Source of the DNA: Entrophospora sp. SA101
Lineage: Eukaryota; Glomeromycota; Glomeromycetes; Entrophosporales; Entrophosporaceae
Direction of reading: 5' to 3'
NCBI GenBank assembly: GCA_958430865.1
Contig: CAUDNR010000172.1
Location: 9,872-29,060 of the forward strand
Length of the DNA: 19,189 nt
The first letter of the stretch is position 1, and every line of letters starts with the position of its first letter. Positions 1 to 11,100 of this stretch are shown in pieces. Made by a program: the position numbers and the translations under genes. The notes beneath the pieces were generated by a model that did not search any database, was not told where the DNA came from, and saw only the letters and a list, made by a program, of their open reading frames with translations.

Positions 1-530
1 TTTTTGTGTGTACATGAGAAATAACTTGTGAAGATGGTGAGATTTGGGGTATTTCTTATTTTATTAATAACAATTAGCAACAAAATTTCATAATAAAATG
101 ATTGACATTGCACCCATTTATAAACGGATTGCCAATTAAGCATATTGCCAAGGAGATGCTTTGGATACACTAAATTAGGGATCTTTTATCCAGATTGTAA
201 GATAAAAGAGTTATTGGCTGTAAATCAGAGGTTCTATGAACCAGATGTGTGCCATAGGTAAGCTATCTAGACTAATGGTTGTAAGATAGTAAGATCAACT
301 GTAATTCAGAGGTTCTAGGAAAACTAGACATGTGTTGATATTTGGACTTAGGGTCAGTGGGTAGAATAATTCGGGGGCAAAGCAAGACCAGCTGTGTGCC
401 AAACATAAGAACTACTTGGTAAGTAAGTAACTTGATTGCACACTTGCAGTATAAAAAATGTTTTCATTATAAAAGCCACATATGGAACAAAAAAAAAAAT
501 AAACAATTCACTTAGGTAATTGCAGAAAAA
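1..530. repeat. Gene-free left edge with degenerate direct repeats
   Basis: No convincing open frame is seen here. Positions 193-257 and 277-341 are imperfect direct copies with a period of 84 bp; both hold GTTGTAAGATA, then CAGAGGTTCTA, then a GTGT-rich tail. A third partial copy lies near 388-407 (CCAGCTGTGTGCCAAACATA against CCAGATGTGTGCCATAG near 241). The stretch adjoins a broken gene and may be eroded repeat or transposon sequence. I cannot assign it to a named element. Confidence 0.5.
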
Positions 531-1145
531 GATGCAACATTGGAGGATTTGAAATCTCCGAACTTACCCTTCCTGATGACACTGAAACTGAAGATGTCAC
601 TATTTATATAAAGAATAAGCAAGAGAAACATCTTATTTCAAATAATGAAGATTTATTGAGATATTTCTGAAGTAAAATAGGATTCCAAAATGATGAAGCT
701 GATGTTAATTTAATTGTTGAAACTGGTGATTATTCCATGTGAATATTTTAATCCCCTTAAAATTATTTTCATTTAAGAAAGAGTTACTAATACTACTTTG
801 ATTACATAATACAAACATCATTTAGTCAATGGACTTTCTCAAAGTTTAAAGAATTGTTTAATATTGGAGGGAACAATTACGCAAGAAGCTATAAAACAAT
901 TTTTAAAAATGTTATTACAATGTAAGATAATTGCTTTTGTATCAGTGATTGGCTCTACTGAAGGATGTCACTGAAAATTTATTTCATCAGCTATGAAAAC
1001 AAGGTGAAACTATCACCTGGATATGAAATAGCTGGTACTTGTGAGAATGGTTCCTTGGATCAGGCAATTCTGTAATCAGAGGAGTTACAGAAGCTAAAAA
1101 ACAAGATTACATAGCTCAAAATTCAATCTGTTATGCAGGTAAATA
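530..1145 (+). pseudogene. Broken Crinkler (CRN)-like gene relic
   Basis: Short coding pieces in changing frames run in a consistent order. First, a ubiquitin-like header piece (EKDATLEDLK, then LTLPDDTETEDVTIYI and NNEDLLRYF, followed by an in-frame stop). Next, 827-922 reads QWTFSKFKELFNIGG. Last, 1004-1072 reads KLSPGYEIAGTCENGSLDQA up to a TAA at 1073; a one-base shift at 1072 then gives VIRGVTEAKKQDYIAQNS. The last part has the D..E-x-K arrangement of PD-(D/E)XK-like domains found in many Crinkler-type proteins of glomeromycotan fungi. GT sites after 922 and 1140 could be old donors. Stops and shifts make it non-functional as written. The family assignment rests on remembered motif similarity, so it is moderate; the coding-relic status is firmer. 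Confidence 0.5.
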
Positions 1146-2482
1146 ACTTTGGTTAATATATTTTTACAAAGTTTCAATTTTCTCATAAATTATGCAATAT
1201 TATAGATCAATGACCCACAAAAAATTCACCATTGAATGTAACATTTTTTTTAAAAAAATGTTATTATAAATGAAAATATTGTATAAATATTTGTGATTAT
1301 TTGCTTGTTTTTTAAACCAAAGATTTGATATTTGATTTTTTTACCTGAAAACTAAGTGAATTGGTGGTTTTTATAATGTTCCAACACAAAGCAGGATTGT
1401 TTACTTTGTTTCAATGTCAATGTCATATTCTTGAATACAAAATTTGTTTTCATAAAGGAGAATTGTAGTCAGTGAAAAAATAAATAAATCAATATTGTAA
1501 TAATAAGAATCATTCCCTTTCTAACGATTTCTGTTTTTTGTTGGGTAATAATAGTACACTTTCATTATGATTTCTTTTTCTAACATTTTTTTTGGTAAAT
1601 TTCATAATTAAACCTTCTTTTCTAAATATGTTTGCAAAGATTTGGTATCTGCTAATTTAAAAATATAAGGGGTAATTTTTACACCTTGTTCATTGTTTAA
1701 AATACTTTTAATTGTACTATAATTCTTGGGTTCCATGGTAGACCTAAAATTATTTTTATATAGGGTAATTCTATATATCATTTAACAAATGGGACATTAT
1801 GAAACTAATTGTGATGATAATAATCAAATGTTGATCCTGAAATTTTTGGTAATACCAATGTTCACTTTGTCTGGTTTTGTTGCTGCAAATAAGTTCCGAC
1901 TATAATAATAATGATAATCGTGTAGTTATCCGCAAAAAAAATCCGCAAATTTCGTGAAACTTCAAAATATACACAAAATTCTGTCGTTTCACAAAAAAGA
2001 TCCGCAAATTTTTGTTATTACTATTATTATCATCAGTCATTCATGCATGGTCTATTAATTCTGATATCAATAATAATATTATTATTAGGTAATATAAGAG
2101 AGCATGAATAACAAAAAATTGATTATCGATAATGGATCGACGTCCGAAATTTAATATTAATGTTAAGGGTAGAATTAGGTTACACAGTACATCATATTAA
2201 TATTAATATAGTAATAGGAATTGTATGGGTTTAAAATTATGCAATTAAAAAATTGAATATAAGTGGACTATATAGAAGTCACATGAGGATTTTTTAATAT
2301 TATTTATGTTGTGTTCCAGCGCACGAAATTTTTTGTGTCCTTGTATATATGTCAACAATTCACATGACCCCCCTGAACACGATCATTTAAATATTAATAT
2401 TAATATGTGGTAATCTACATCATATTCAGCAATAATAATAACAATCAATTCAAATTGTTTTCCGACAAATTTATTCTCCAAA
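1146..2482. other. Non-coding stretch upstream of the BTB-TLDc gene
   Basis: About 1.3 kb without a supportable gene. It holds T-rich runs, three ATCCGCAAA boxes (1928-1936, 1941-1949, 2000-2008) around an inverted GTGAAAC/GTTTCAC pair (1954-1960 and 1986-1992), and TATTAATATTAAT tracts near 2193-2208 and 2390-2407. The last 170 bp before the ATG at 2483 are a plausible promoter, with a short C-rich patch near 2365-2380. No transcription-factor site can be named with confidence. Confidence 0.5.
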
Positions 2483-4132
2483 ATGTCAACAAGTTTTTCA
2501 TCTTTAGAAAAAATAAAATTATTTTTTAATGACATTATCACTTCTAATGATGATGCTTTACCATTAAAACATATTTTTAAGCTTATAAATGATTTATCAG
2601 AATTATTAAATGAATCAGATTTTTATGATACAGAGATTAAAGTAGGGATAGATGAGGAGGATGTTAGAACTTTTAAAGCTCATTCAACAATTTTAAAAGC
2701 AAGGTCTTCATATTTTAAAGCAGCCTTGTCAAATAATTGGATAAAAAGATCTAAAGATGGTAGTATGATTTTATTTGAAAAAGAAAATATTTCTCCGACA
2801 GTATTTGAAGTTCTTTTAACGTAAGATTAATGTAGTTTATTGATTAACTGATTAACCAATTATAATTATAATTATTAATTTATTCAAAAAAAATTTTTTA
2901 TTTTCAAAAGATATATTTATAATGGAATTATTAATATAGCTAATCTTGATCCAGATGAAGTTTTTGAACTTCTTAAAGCATGTGATGAATTAGATTTTAG
3001 TGAATTAATTGAGGATTTACAAATTTATTTATTAGAAAAAGGAAAAGGATGGATTAAACAAAATTTAACTTATCTTAATGAAACTTCATTAAAATATCAA
3101 TCATTTACCTTGCTTCAAAATTATTGTAAAGAAATATTTAGTGAAGAGCCAGAATTATTTTTAAAGTCTGATGATTTCAAATATATTGAAAAACCTATGC
3201 TTATGTCTATATTAAAAAAAGATAATTTAGGATTAGAAGAGATTGGTGCTTGGGAATGTGTTATTCAGTGGGGAAAAGGACAAATTGAACATTTGGAAGA
3301 AAAAAAGGAACTATCAGAATGGAATAAAAATGATTTTAAAAAGTTGAGCATTTTATTGGATGATATTGTTCCATTAATAAGATTCAAGGAAATTAAATTT
3401 AGAGATTTTAATGAAAAAATTGCACCATATAGAAAAGTTCTTGATGAAAAAGTTTATAGAGAGCTTCTTCAATTCTATATTACTGATAATTGGCAATCAC
3501 AGCTATTACTACAAAAAGGTCCAAGAGCAAGAACAGGAAAATTGCTAAATTTACAAATGAAATATTTAATTTCTAGTTGGGTTGATTACAAAAATGGTTT
3601 ATATAATATAAATGATTTACCTTATGAATTTAATTTAATACTTAGTGGAACTCGTGATGGTTTCTCTAGATCAGTATTTGAGAATAAATGCTATAATATT
3701 GAACAAACTGTAGTCATCATGAAACTTAAAAAAACAGGTGAATTAGTTGGTGGCTATAATCCAGTTTGTTGGAATATAAAAGAGAGATCACCAGATAAAG
3801 CTTATTCAATTGGAACTGACAAAAGTTTTATTTATAAGATAGATGATCAAATAAATAATTCAATATTGAGTAGGGTTAAAGATCCTGAACATGCCATACA
3901 CCATAATAGTCAAAATCTTAATTTTAATACAGATGATATTCAAATTAATGATATTTCTATAGATTTTTATGACTTGGGATTATATAATAGTATTAATAAT
4001 GAATCTTATTGTTACTATTATTATTATAATTTTTTTGGTAAATATAGAAATAATTTGAAACTTAGAAATAAGGATAAAAATGTTCATTTGATAGAAGAAT
4101 TTGAAGTTTATAAATTGATAAAGAAAAACTAA
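2483..4132 (+). CDS. BTB-BACK-TLDc domain protein
   Basis: Two exons, 2483-2820 and 2911-4132, joined across a 90-bp GTAAGA..AAAAG intron; the last two bases of exon 1 plus A2911 complete a Thr codon and the frame stays open for 519 residues. A BTB/POZ domain spans about residues 44-135 (DFYDTEIKV, then FKAHSTILKARSSYFKAAL, then TYIYNGIINI across the splice). A BACK-like helical part follows at about 150-300 (LQNYCKEIF, WECVIQWGK). A C-terminal TLDc domain covers about 326-515 (LILSGTRDGFSRSVFENKC, then VGGYNPVCW). Proteins with this layout are strongly expanded in Rhizophagus. BTB domains often dimerise or recruit Cullin-3, while TLDc is linked to oxidative-stress and V-ATPase proteins; the actual role here is unknown. 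ATG 2483 is preceded by promoter-like sequence and gives the usual family N-terminus. It appears intact. Confidence 0.93.
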
Positions 4133-4194
4133 TGGTTTTAAATTAGATTAATACTATACAGAATCATTTTATTATATGTGTATATATATAAAGA

Positions 4195-4200
4195 AATAAA
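4195..4200 (+). terminator. Polyadenylation signal of the BTB-TLDc gene
   Basis: AATAAA lies 63 bases after the TAA at 4130-4132, within an AT-rich 3' region and about 150 bp before the next start codon on the same strand. Confidence 0.5.
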
Positions 4201-4347
4201 GATACCATTTTTAAATAAAAAATCTGGATGTGCTATCGATGACACTTTATTTTGTCTTTCCCCCTTTGTGGGCAAATTTCCTTAAAATGAAAAGGAAATC
4301 TTCCTAATTATAGAAAGTTTTGTGGAAAAAACTGATTCGTGTACAAA

Positions 4348-5133
4348 ATGAGTAATACTAACGAAGAAATTGTTTCAAAAACGACAGAAACCAAAAGTAT
4401 AAAGATATTGAGTTCAGGTAAAATAAAGAAATATGTTCACACAGGATTAAAAGTATTTCAGGTTTGTGTTTTTTTATTTTTATTTTTTTTTTTGTCATGA
4501 TTATAATGATAATGATTATAATGATTTTACGATAATTGTTTGCTTTCAAAAGAATGCGACAACGACAAATCAAAAAGATATGAAAAGTATTAGTAGTGTT
4601 GTAGTAGTGATATTTACAGCTAAAGGATCAGCTATTAATAAAGCGATTACAGTAGTTGAAATAATTAAGCGAGAAATGAATGGATTATTACATCAATATA
4701 CTCAAATTGGAAGAAATTTTCCTAATGAAAAAAAATCTGAAGAATTAAAAAAAAAGGATATAGCAACTGAAGTAATGGTAGACAACAATGCTGATATTGT
4801 TGTTGAAAAAGAAAATGAAGAACAAAACAGTGGTGATGGTGTAATAGAAGAAATAGAAGAAATAGAAGAACAAGAAGAACAAGAAGAAACGAAAATGGAG
4901 GTAGAAAAAAGCGTTAGAATGGGAGAATGTGATAATGATGATAAAATAATTTCAAGATTTTCAACCTCTAAAAAAAAAATGCCAGCACCTACAATAACAA
5001 TTTATCTTTCAACCAAAGCAATTCCTAAACTAGAAGAATCTTTTGGGTAAATTTAAATATTCGTGATTCATGATTCCGATTTTCGATTTTTTTTTTAAAA
5101 AATTCTTTTTTGTTTAGATGCCAACACCGATAA
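4348..5133 (+). CDS. RPP25: Alba-domain protein, RNase P/MRP subunit RPP25/Pop6-like
   Basis: Three exons: 4348-4461, 4553-5046 and 5118-5133, with introns of 91 and 71 bp (phases 0 and 2), giving 207 residues. Alba-fold signatures are clear: IKILSSGKIKKYVHTGLKVF (about residues 18-37), then GSAINKAITVVEIIKR (63-78) and the distal strand PAPTITIYLSTKAIP (about 182-196). The protein ends ESFGCQHR, matching in position the GYQ-type tail of RPP25 proteins. In the family the Alba subunit binds RNA as a heterodimer with the Rpp20/Pop7 partner in RNase P and RNase MRP, in the nucleus, for tRNA and rRNA 5' processing. Unusual is a long acidic insert (about residues 100-165, with EEIEEIEEQEEQEETK) between the two halves of the domain. 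A generic Alba or RPP25-like protein is the alternative. The last exon codes only four residues and the stop. Confidence 0.82.
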
Positions 5134-5160
5134 AAAATACATAATGAAAAACCTCTAGAA

Positions 5161-5177
5161 TTTATTTGTTAAATAAA
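5161..5177. terminator. Opposed poly(A) signals between two convergent genes
   Basis: The 61 bp between stop codons 5133 (+) and 5195 (-) hold AATAAA on the + strand at 5172-5177 (for the Alba gene) and AATAAA on the - strand at 5161-5166 (for the THADA gene). The two signals sit 5 bp apart, so each would act after the other one is transcribed and the transcripts probably overlap at their 3' ends. Confidence 0.5.
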
Positions 5178-5194
5178 GCCATTATACAAATTTA

Positions 5195-8100
5195 TTAATT
5201 GCCCAAAAGAAACCAATTATTAAAATCATTGCTAAATTTTTCATCATCAATAAAATATTTATCGCTACTATTGTTAAAGAATTCGGTTATAAGTTCTTTA
5301 TATATTAAATTATTTAATAATGGATGTAATTTAATCTTGGTTGAATTTATCAAAGATTTCTTCAAAATCATTTCAATCTCTAAATTAAAAAAAAAATCAA
5401 ATTACATATTAAAAATATATATATATATAAGTTTAATAATATATCATCACAAACCTTTGATATATTTTAATTTTTCTTCAATATTTGGCAGAAATTCAAT
5501 CATAATAATTAATGCCAAAATGATTTTATAAATTACAAAAAAAACCTTTGGTTTTGATGTGAAACCTAAAGGACCGAAGTTCCCTTCCTAAAATAAATGA
5601 ATTTTTTTTAAAAAAATAATTATCAATTTATAAATCGTTAACTAAACAAAAAAAATTTTTCATTTGATACCTGGATTTCTTTAAAACATAATATTTCCAA
5701 AACATTATTAAATTGATCCAAAATAAACTTTGGTATAGTCACTCTAAATAAGTCTGGAAAATTTAAGGAATTATTAAAATTTAATAATGATTTCAAATGT
5801 TTAAACGATAGTTGAATATCTAGAAGCTGTTCTTTATAAGTATTTGGATCTTCAATTGCAAATAAAACTTTTGTTGGATACAATTCAGATTTTAAAATTA
5901 TTTCTAAATTGAAGTTAATAATTAATAGAATTAATGAATAAAATATTTATTAAAGATTGGAAAAAAAGAAAAGGCATTTTGTTTGTGTTTGTGTGCGAAA
6001 GAGAATTAACTACCTACCAGGTTTATCATCGCCTGTTAAATTTTGTAATAGAGCAATGTATAAATGTAATGATTTATGGTAATGAGTTGAAATATGTTCA
6101 TAACATAATTCTGTTGCTTTATCTGAATTTATTGGTATCTAATAAATATTAATAAAAAAATATATGTAAAACATTTATGCAAAAAAATATACAAAACATA
6201 CACATATTATAGAGTACCTTTAATTTTTTAGCTTTAGAAATAATAGAGGCAGTATCATTTCTTATATCAACGTCATCATCCTTAATAAACAATGATAATA
6301 AATAAATAATAACAAATTACAACATAAATAATAAATAATGAAAATAAATACCTGGGCTAAACGTATTAATATCAAGTATAAAGTTATCATATTTTGAATA
6401 ATATGAGATTTTAATGAACTATTATTAACTTCACTAAATAAATTGTTATTAGCAAATAGAAATAGGGATTTTGAAGCAATTTCACGTAAATTAAGTTTCT
6501 AATATTTTTTTTAAGAATAATAAAATTAATTAATATTGGTATTAACATATTGATAATTGATTAATTAACAAATTTTAATTAATTACAATTTCTGGCCTTG
6601 TATTTTCTTCAATATACTCAGTCCATTGTTTTAAACATAAAGATTTAAAATCTGATGGCATTGAATTATCCTGCCAAATCTATTTATCACCATATATAAT
6701 TAGATTTATTAATTTCTCTTTTAACTTCAAAATATCAATATCAACAACAACAACAACAACAATAAACCTTACTTGTGATAATAATCTACTTAAAATAGGT
6801 AAAATGAATTCGATTACTGAATCTATTTTTGTACTTTTTTTTCCATTCAAATAATAATTAAATAATTTTTTCCAAAATTCTCTGATTCCAAAATTCAATT
6901 GAGAAGAAGTCAAAGGAACAGCAGATGTAGAAGGAAATGGATTTTTTGGATCAATTAATCCCAATAACCTAATGGCTTTTTTATAATATTCCAATTTCAA
7001 TCCATCATCATTTTCTTCTTCATATATTATATTAATTAATTCTTGTTGAATAGCGTGTATTTGAACTCTATATTAAAGAAACAATAATTGTTTTTGCAGA
7101 AATAATTGTAATAAATTAGAATAAATTTATAATATATAGAAATCAAAAGTAAAAAAATTTTCAATTATATAATTGTTAGCAATAATAATAGACTTCAAGA
7201 GCATATCTTAATAAACATCATCATAAATATCTATTTCTGGCACAATAAATAAATAACATTTATTACCTTTGTTTAATAATATTGAAATTATCCATATTTT
7301 CTTCAAATTGCTTTATTAATATTCCCAATCCAAAAACTCTAACTTCATAATCTTTATTTTTTATAATATCAATAATAATTTTTTGTTGATCAATTTCTTT
7401 CTCATCATAATAAATATTTTTTTCTTGACTATTATTAATCAATGATTTAACTATTATCTTTATCATTTGTTTTTTAACAAGATAATATCCAATATTATTC
7501 TTATAATAATCTTCATCAAACATAATATGATCGTTAGTTGGTAATGATAATAATTCTGAATATGATAAATAAAAAATTGATTTTCTCAATTCTGAAAACT
7601 TTTCTTTGATCAATTCAAAAAGCTCTAAAAAATGTATGCATTATTAATAATATTACTTGTTTATTAAGAGTAATATGTATAATTTATTTGGAAATAAAGA
7701 AATTGAAAATTTACCATTTTGTTTAATTAAATCTTTTTCATTATATATCCAATCATCATTAATAATAAAAACATAAATTATTTCTAGTAATAAGTTTCTA
7801 GTGATTTGACATGGATTTTCTTTAGTTAAAAGATAAAATTCAGATTTGAAAACTTTGGAAAATTTTTCTATAAATTCTTTTTAAAAATAATGATAAATGA
7901 ATTAGATTGATTAAATGATTAATGAATAATTGAATAGTCAAATGATGATTAAGCAGATTATTACCTTTCATAATATTAAATCCACAAAAATTATTTTCTA
8001 AATGCCCTTTTAACAAATATTTTATTTGAATTAATCTTCCATGTAATTCATTTTGATTAAATAATTCACATCCATTCAGCAATTCAATACATTTTGAAAT

Positions 8101-11100
8101 TAAATCATTTGTTGTGATTAATGGTACAAGTGCTTTTGCTGCTATTTCTCTAACCTTTCATTAAAGATCATCATAAATTATATTAATTCATTAATTAGCT
8201 AATTAATAATGATGAATTATTTACTTACTCTGTAAATAGATGAAGTGTTACATAATGAGACTAATGATATAAATGATTTCATATTTAGTACTGAATTTGT
8301 ACTTTCCATCAACGAAGGATGCAATCTAGATAACAATGTAAGTATAGGATATAATCCGGTGTGAACTTTTGATTGATGCTTTAAATCCTTACTAGTAATC
8401 TGATTAATTGATAATTAGCAATTATTCATATGATACATATAATAAATATAATCAATTAATTTACCTTATCAACATTTTCTTTGTCTTTTTTAACCAATAA
8501 TTGATTAACAAAAGTTTCCAATTGATTTAATAAAAATGAATGCAACTTTGGAAATCTGGTGAAAAATTCTTTGCTAGTTAAATTATTTACTGAATGATTT
8601 TCATCTTTGACTTTCTTATTACCAAAAGTTCTTTGTAACAATGTAGAAAATAACATTACACTACAATTTCTTATTGCCCAACTAAATTAATTTTATCAGT
8701 ATTATTAATTATTAATTATTAATTATTAATTATTTAATTATTTATTATAAATAAATAATTTTTTAAATACCTTTTTGAAGAAAATCCTTCAATGCTAAGT
8801 TCAAAACCATTTGAAACATATGATAAAACTTCCGTTCCCAATTTTGAATCCATAAAAAGAATTCTAAGAATATTAAATGCATGTACTTGTGGTATGTCAA
8901 CCATTTTATCAACTATCAAATTATTTTCATTTGGATTTTCAATTCGACATCTAATAATATCATCATCACCGTTATTATTATCATAATCATAACCATCACT
9001 AGCACCAGCATCTTCATCAGATAACTCTTTAAATCCAATTTCAAATAAAGTTTTCATCACCCAAGGTAATAACATTCTACGATTCGATGATGACGACTCA
9101 CTGTAAACTATTGCCAATATATAATAAGGTAATCCTGCACTTCTTCTTGTTATTGAAATCGAATTTGTCTTTATGGCATTTATATTTTCCTTTAAAAAGA
9201 GGAAAAAAAATAGTTTATTATTATTATTTAATAGATAATTTCACATATAAAATTTTTTTTTATTCAAAAATTTACCTCCAACCAAATTTTTGGTAAACCA
9301 AAAAAATCTGATTGGTTTGATGATAATAATCTGGTGCAAACTTTTAAAAATTCGGGATATATTGCTGAAAATGCACCACGATGTCTTATAGAAATTAATA
9401 AATTCTTAAATAATTCTCCACCTTTACGAACTTGTTCATAATCAACTAATGCATACTATATATATAAATTTAAAAAAATCAATCAATCAATTAAATAGTT
9501 AATATATACTTAATATTTAATTTGTAAATTACATTATTACTATTATCAGCATTATCATCGTTATCTCCTCCGTTATTATTACTATTCAAATATAGTGAAG
9601 CGGGGGTTCTTGATAAGATTATTGCAAGTAAAGTACATGCTTCTTTAACAGTTCTCCAACAACAACTCAATATAATTTGATGTTTGGGCCCAAATATATT
9701 ATCATTACCATCACTCATTTCTTCTCCTCTTCCTCCTCCATTTTCATAGAATTCATCATAATCAACCGTTATATCATCATCATTCATATCCAATGTTCCT
9801 CCATCATCAACGCCTTCAGGCAAATTACCTTCAGGTGATGGGCTAGATAAAATTTCTAAAACTATTTGACACACATGATCAATCAATTGTAAAACATCTT
9901 TATGTAAAGCTCTCCATTCTAAAATATTTTTTTTTACAAAATCTGAATTATAATTAATTTCTAAAAATAGATATTGAAGTCCAATTAATGTTCCATACAT
10001 TGGATATTTTTTTGATGCTAATAAAAGATTATTTGATGCGATGTTAATTTGTGTCTTTAATATTCTTAAAATTTTTTGAATAAAATTGACTATATATTTA
10101 CAATATAACAAGGTTAAAAATCGATTATTAAATATTTAAAAATTATCATATTAAAATAATAATAAAATTAATTACATACTAGATGAAACCAAAGAATATT
10201 CGCAAACTTCTTTTTCAAAAACAATGCTTTCTTCAATTAAAATATCTTCCTTTTCAAAATCAATAATATGACCTAGTTCTATAACATATTTCCTAAATAC
10301 CAGTCGAAAAATCATTGCACCACTATCACTTTCCACAGCCCTTGCACTTATCATACGATCAAAAGCCCATTTCAATATATATTTTATTGTTAATGCTTCT
10401 TCTTGATTATTGACAATTCCGGGCAACGGTGAAACAAATTCTCTCAATATCTCATAAGCCAAGCTACGAATTTCATTAAATGAATTTGTCAGACAGTATA
10501 ATAATAATTTAGTATTTCTTATTGTTTTAATATTTATATTTACAATTAACGATGATTTTGATGACTTTGATTTTTCACAAAAAAAATTTTTATTTAATAA
10601 TAATTTAAAAATATTTAAACTGGTAGAAACTCTTTGAAATGATGCTCCAGGATACAACGAAGCCATCAACAATTCAACCAACCAATTCAAAAATCTCTCA
10701 TATTTATCGAATTTCTTTTTAATTTCATCCAATTCAATCATCACAACATTCTCTAACTCCTTTTTTTGATTTAGATGACGATTTTTTTCAATAAATTTCT
10801 TCCTGGATAAATAATCTCTTAATAATCCGTTTGTATTGATCTCCAATCTGTTAAATAATTTATTTAAATTTCCATATAATTTTTGTCTAAACTCTGGTGA
10901 AGTGGAATTAATATTTATTTTTAAAAATGATTTCAATAATTCCAATTCTTGTGCAGTAATTTCTATTATTGCCTTTTTTGATTCACATATTAATCCAAGT
11001 AAATCACTTCTAATGTTTAAATCTTCATGGCAAATTGAATCATAAAGCAATTTTTTCCTTTGTTCTATTTTTTTTTTAATTGAAGAATATAAAGTAATAA

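Noticed and set aside
4358..4573. 71-codon open frame on the - strand
   Set aside because: It is antisense to exon 1 and intron 1 of the Alba-domain gene and is mostly Ile/Lys from AT-rich intron sequence.
5934..6152. 72-codon open frame on the + strand
   Set aside because: Antisense to THADA exon 17 and its introns, where the - strand frame and splice phases fit the family.
7068..7266. Hidden microexon in the unusually long (199 bp) THADA intron 12
   Set aside because: The candidate after CCAG (near 7238) reaches a stop in the required phase, and direct joining of exons 12 and 13 keeps the frame.
8792..8986. 64-codon + strand open frame
   Set aside because: Shadow of THADA exon 7, which carries the recognisable VHAFNILRILFMDSKLG motif on the other strand.
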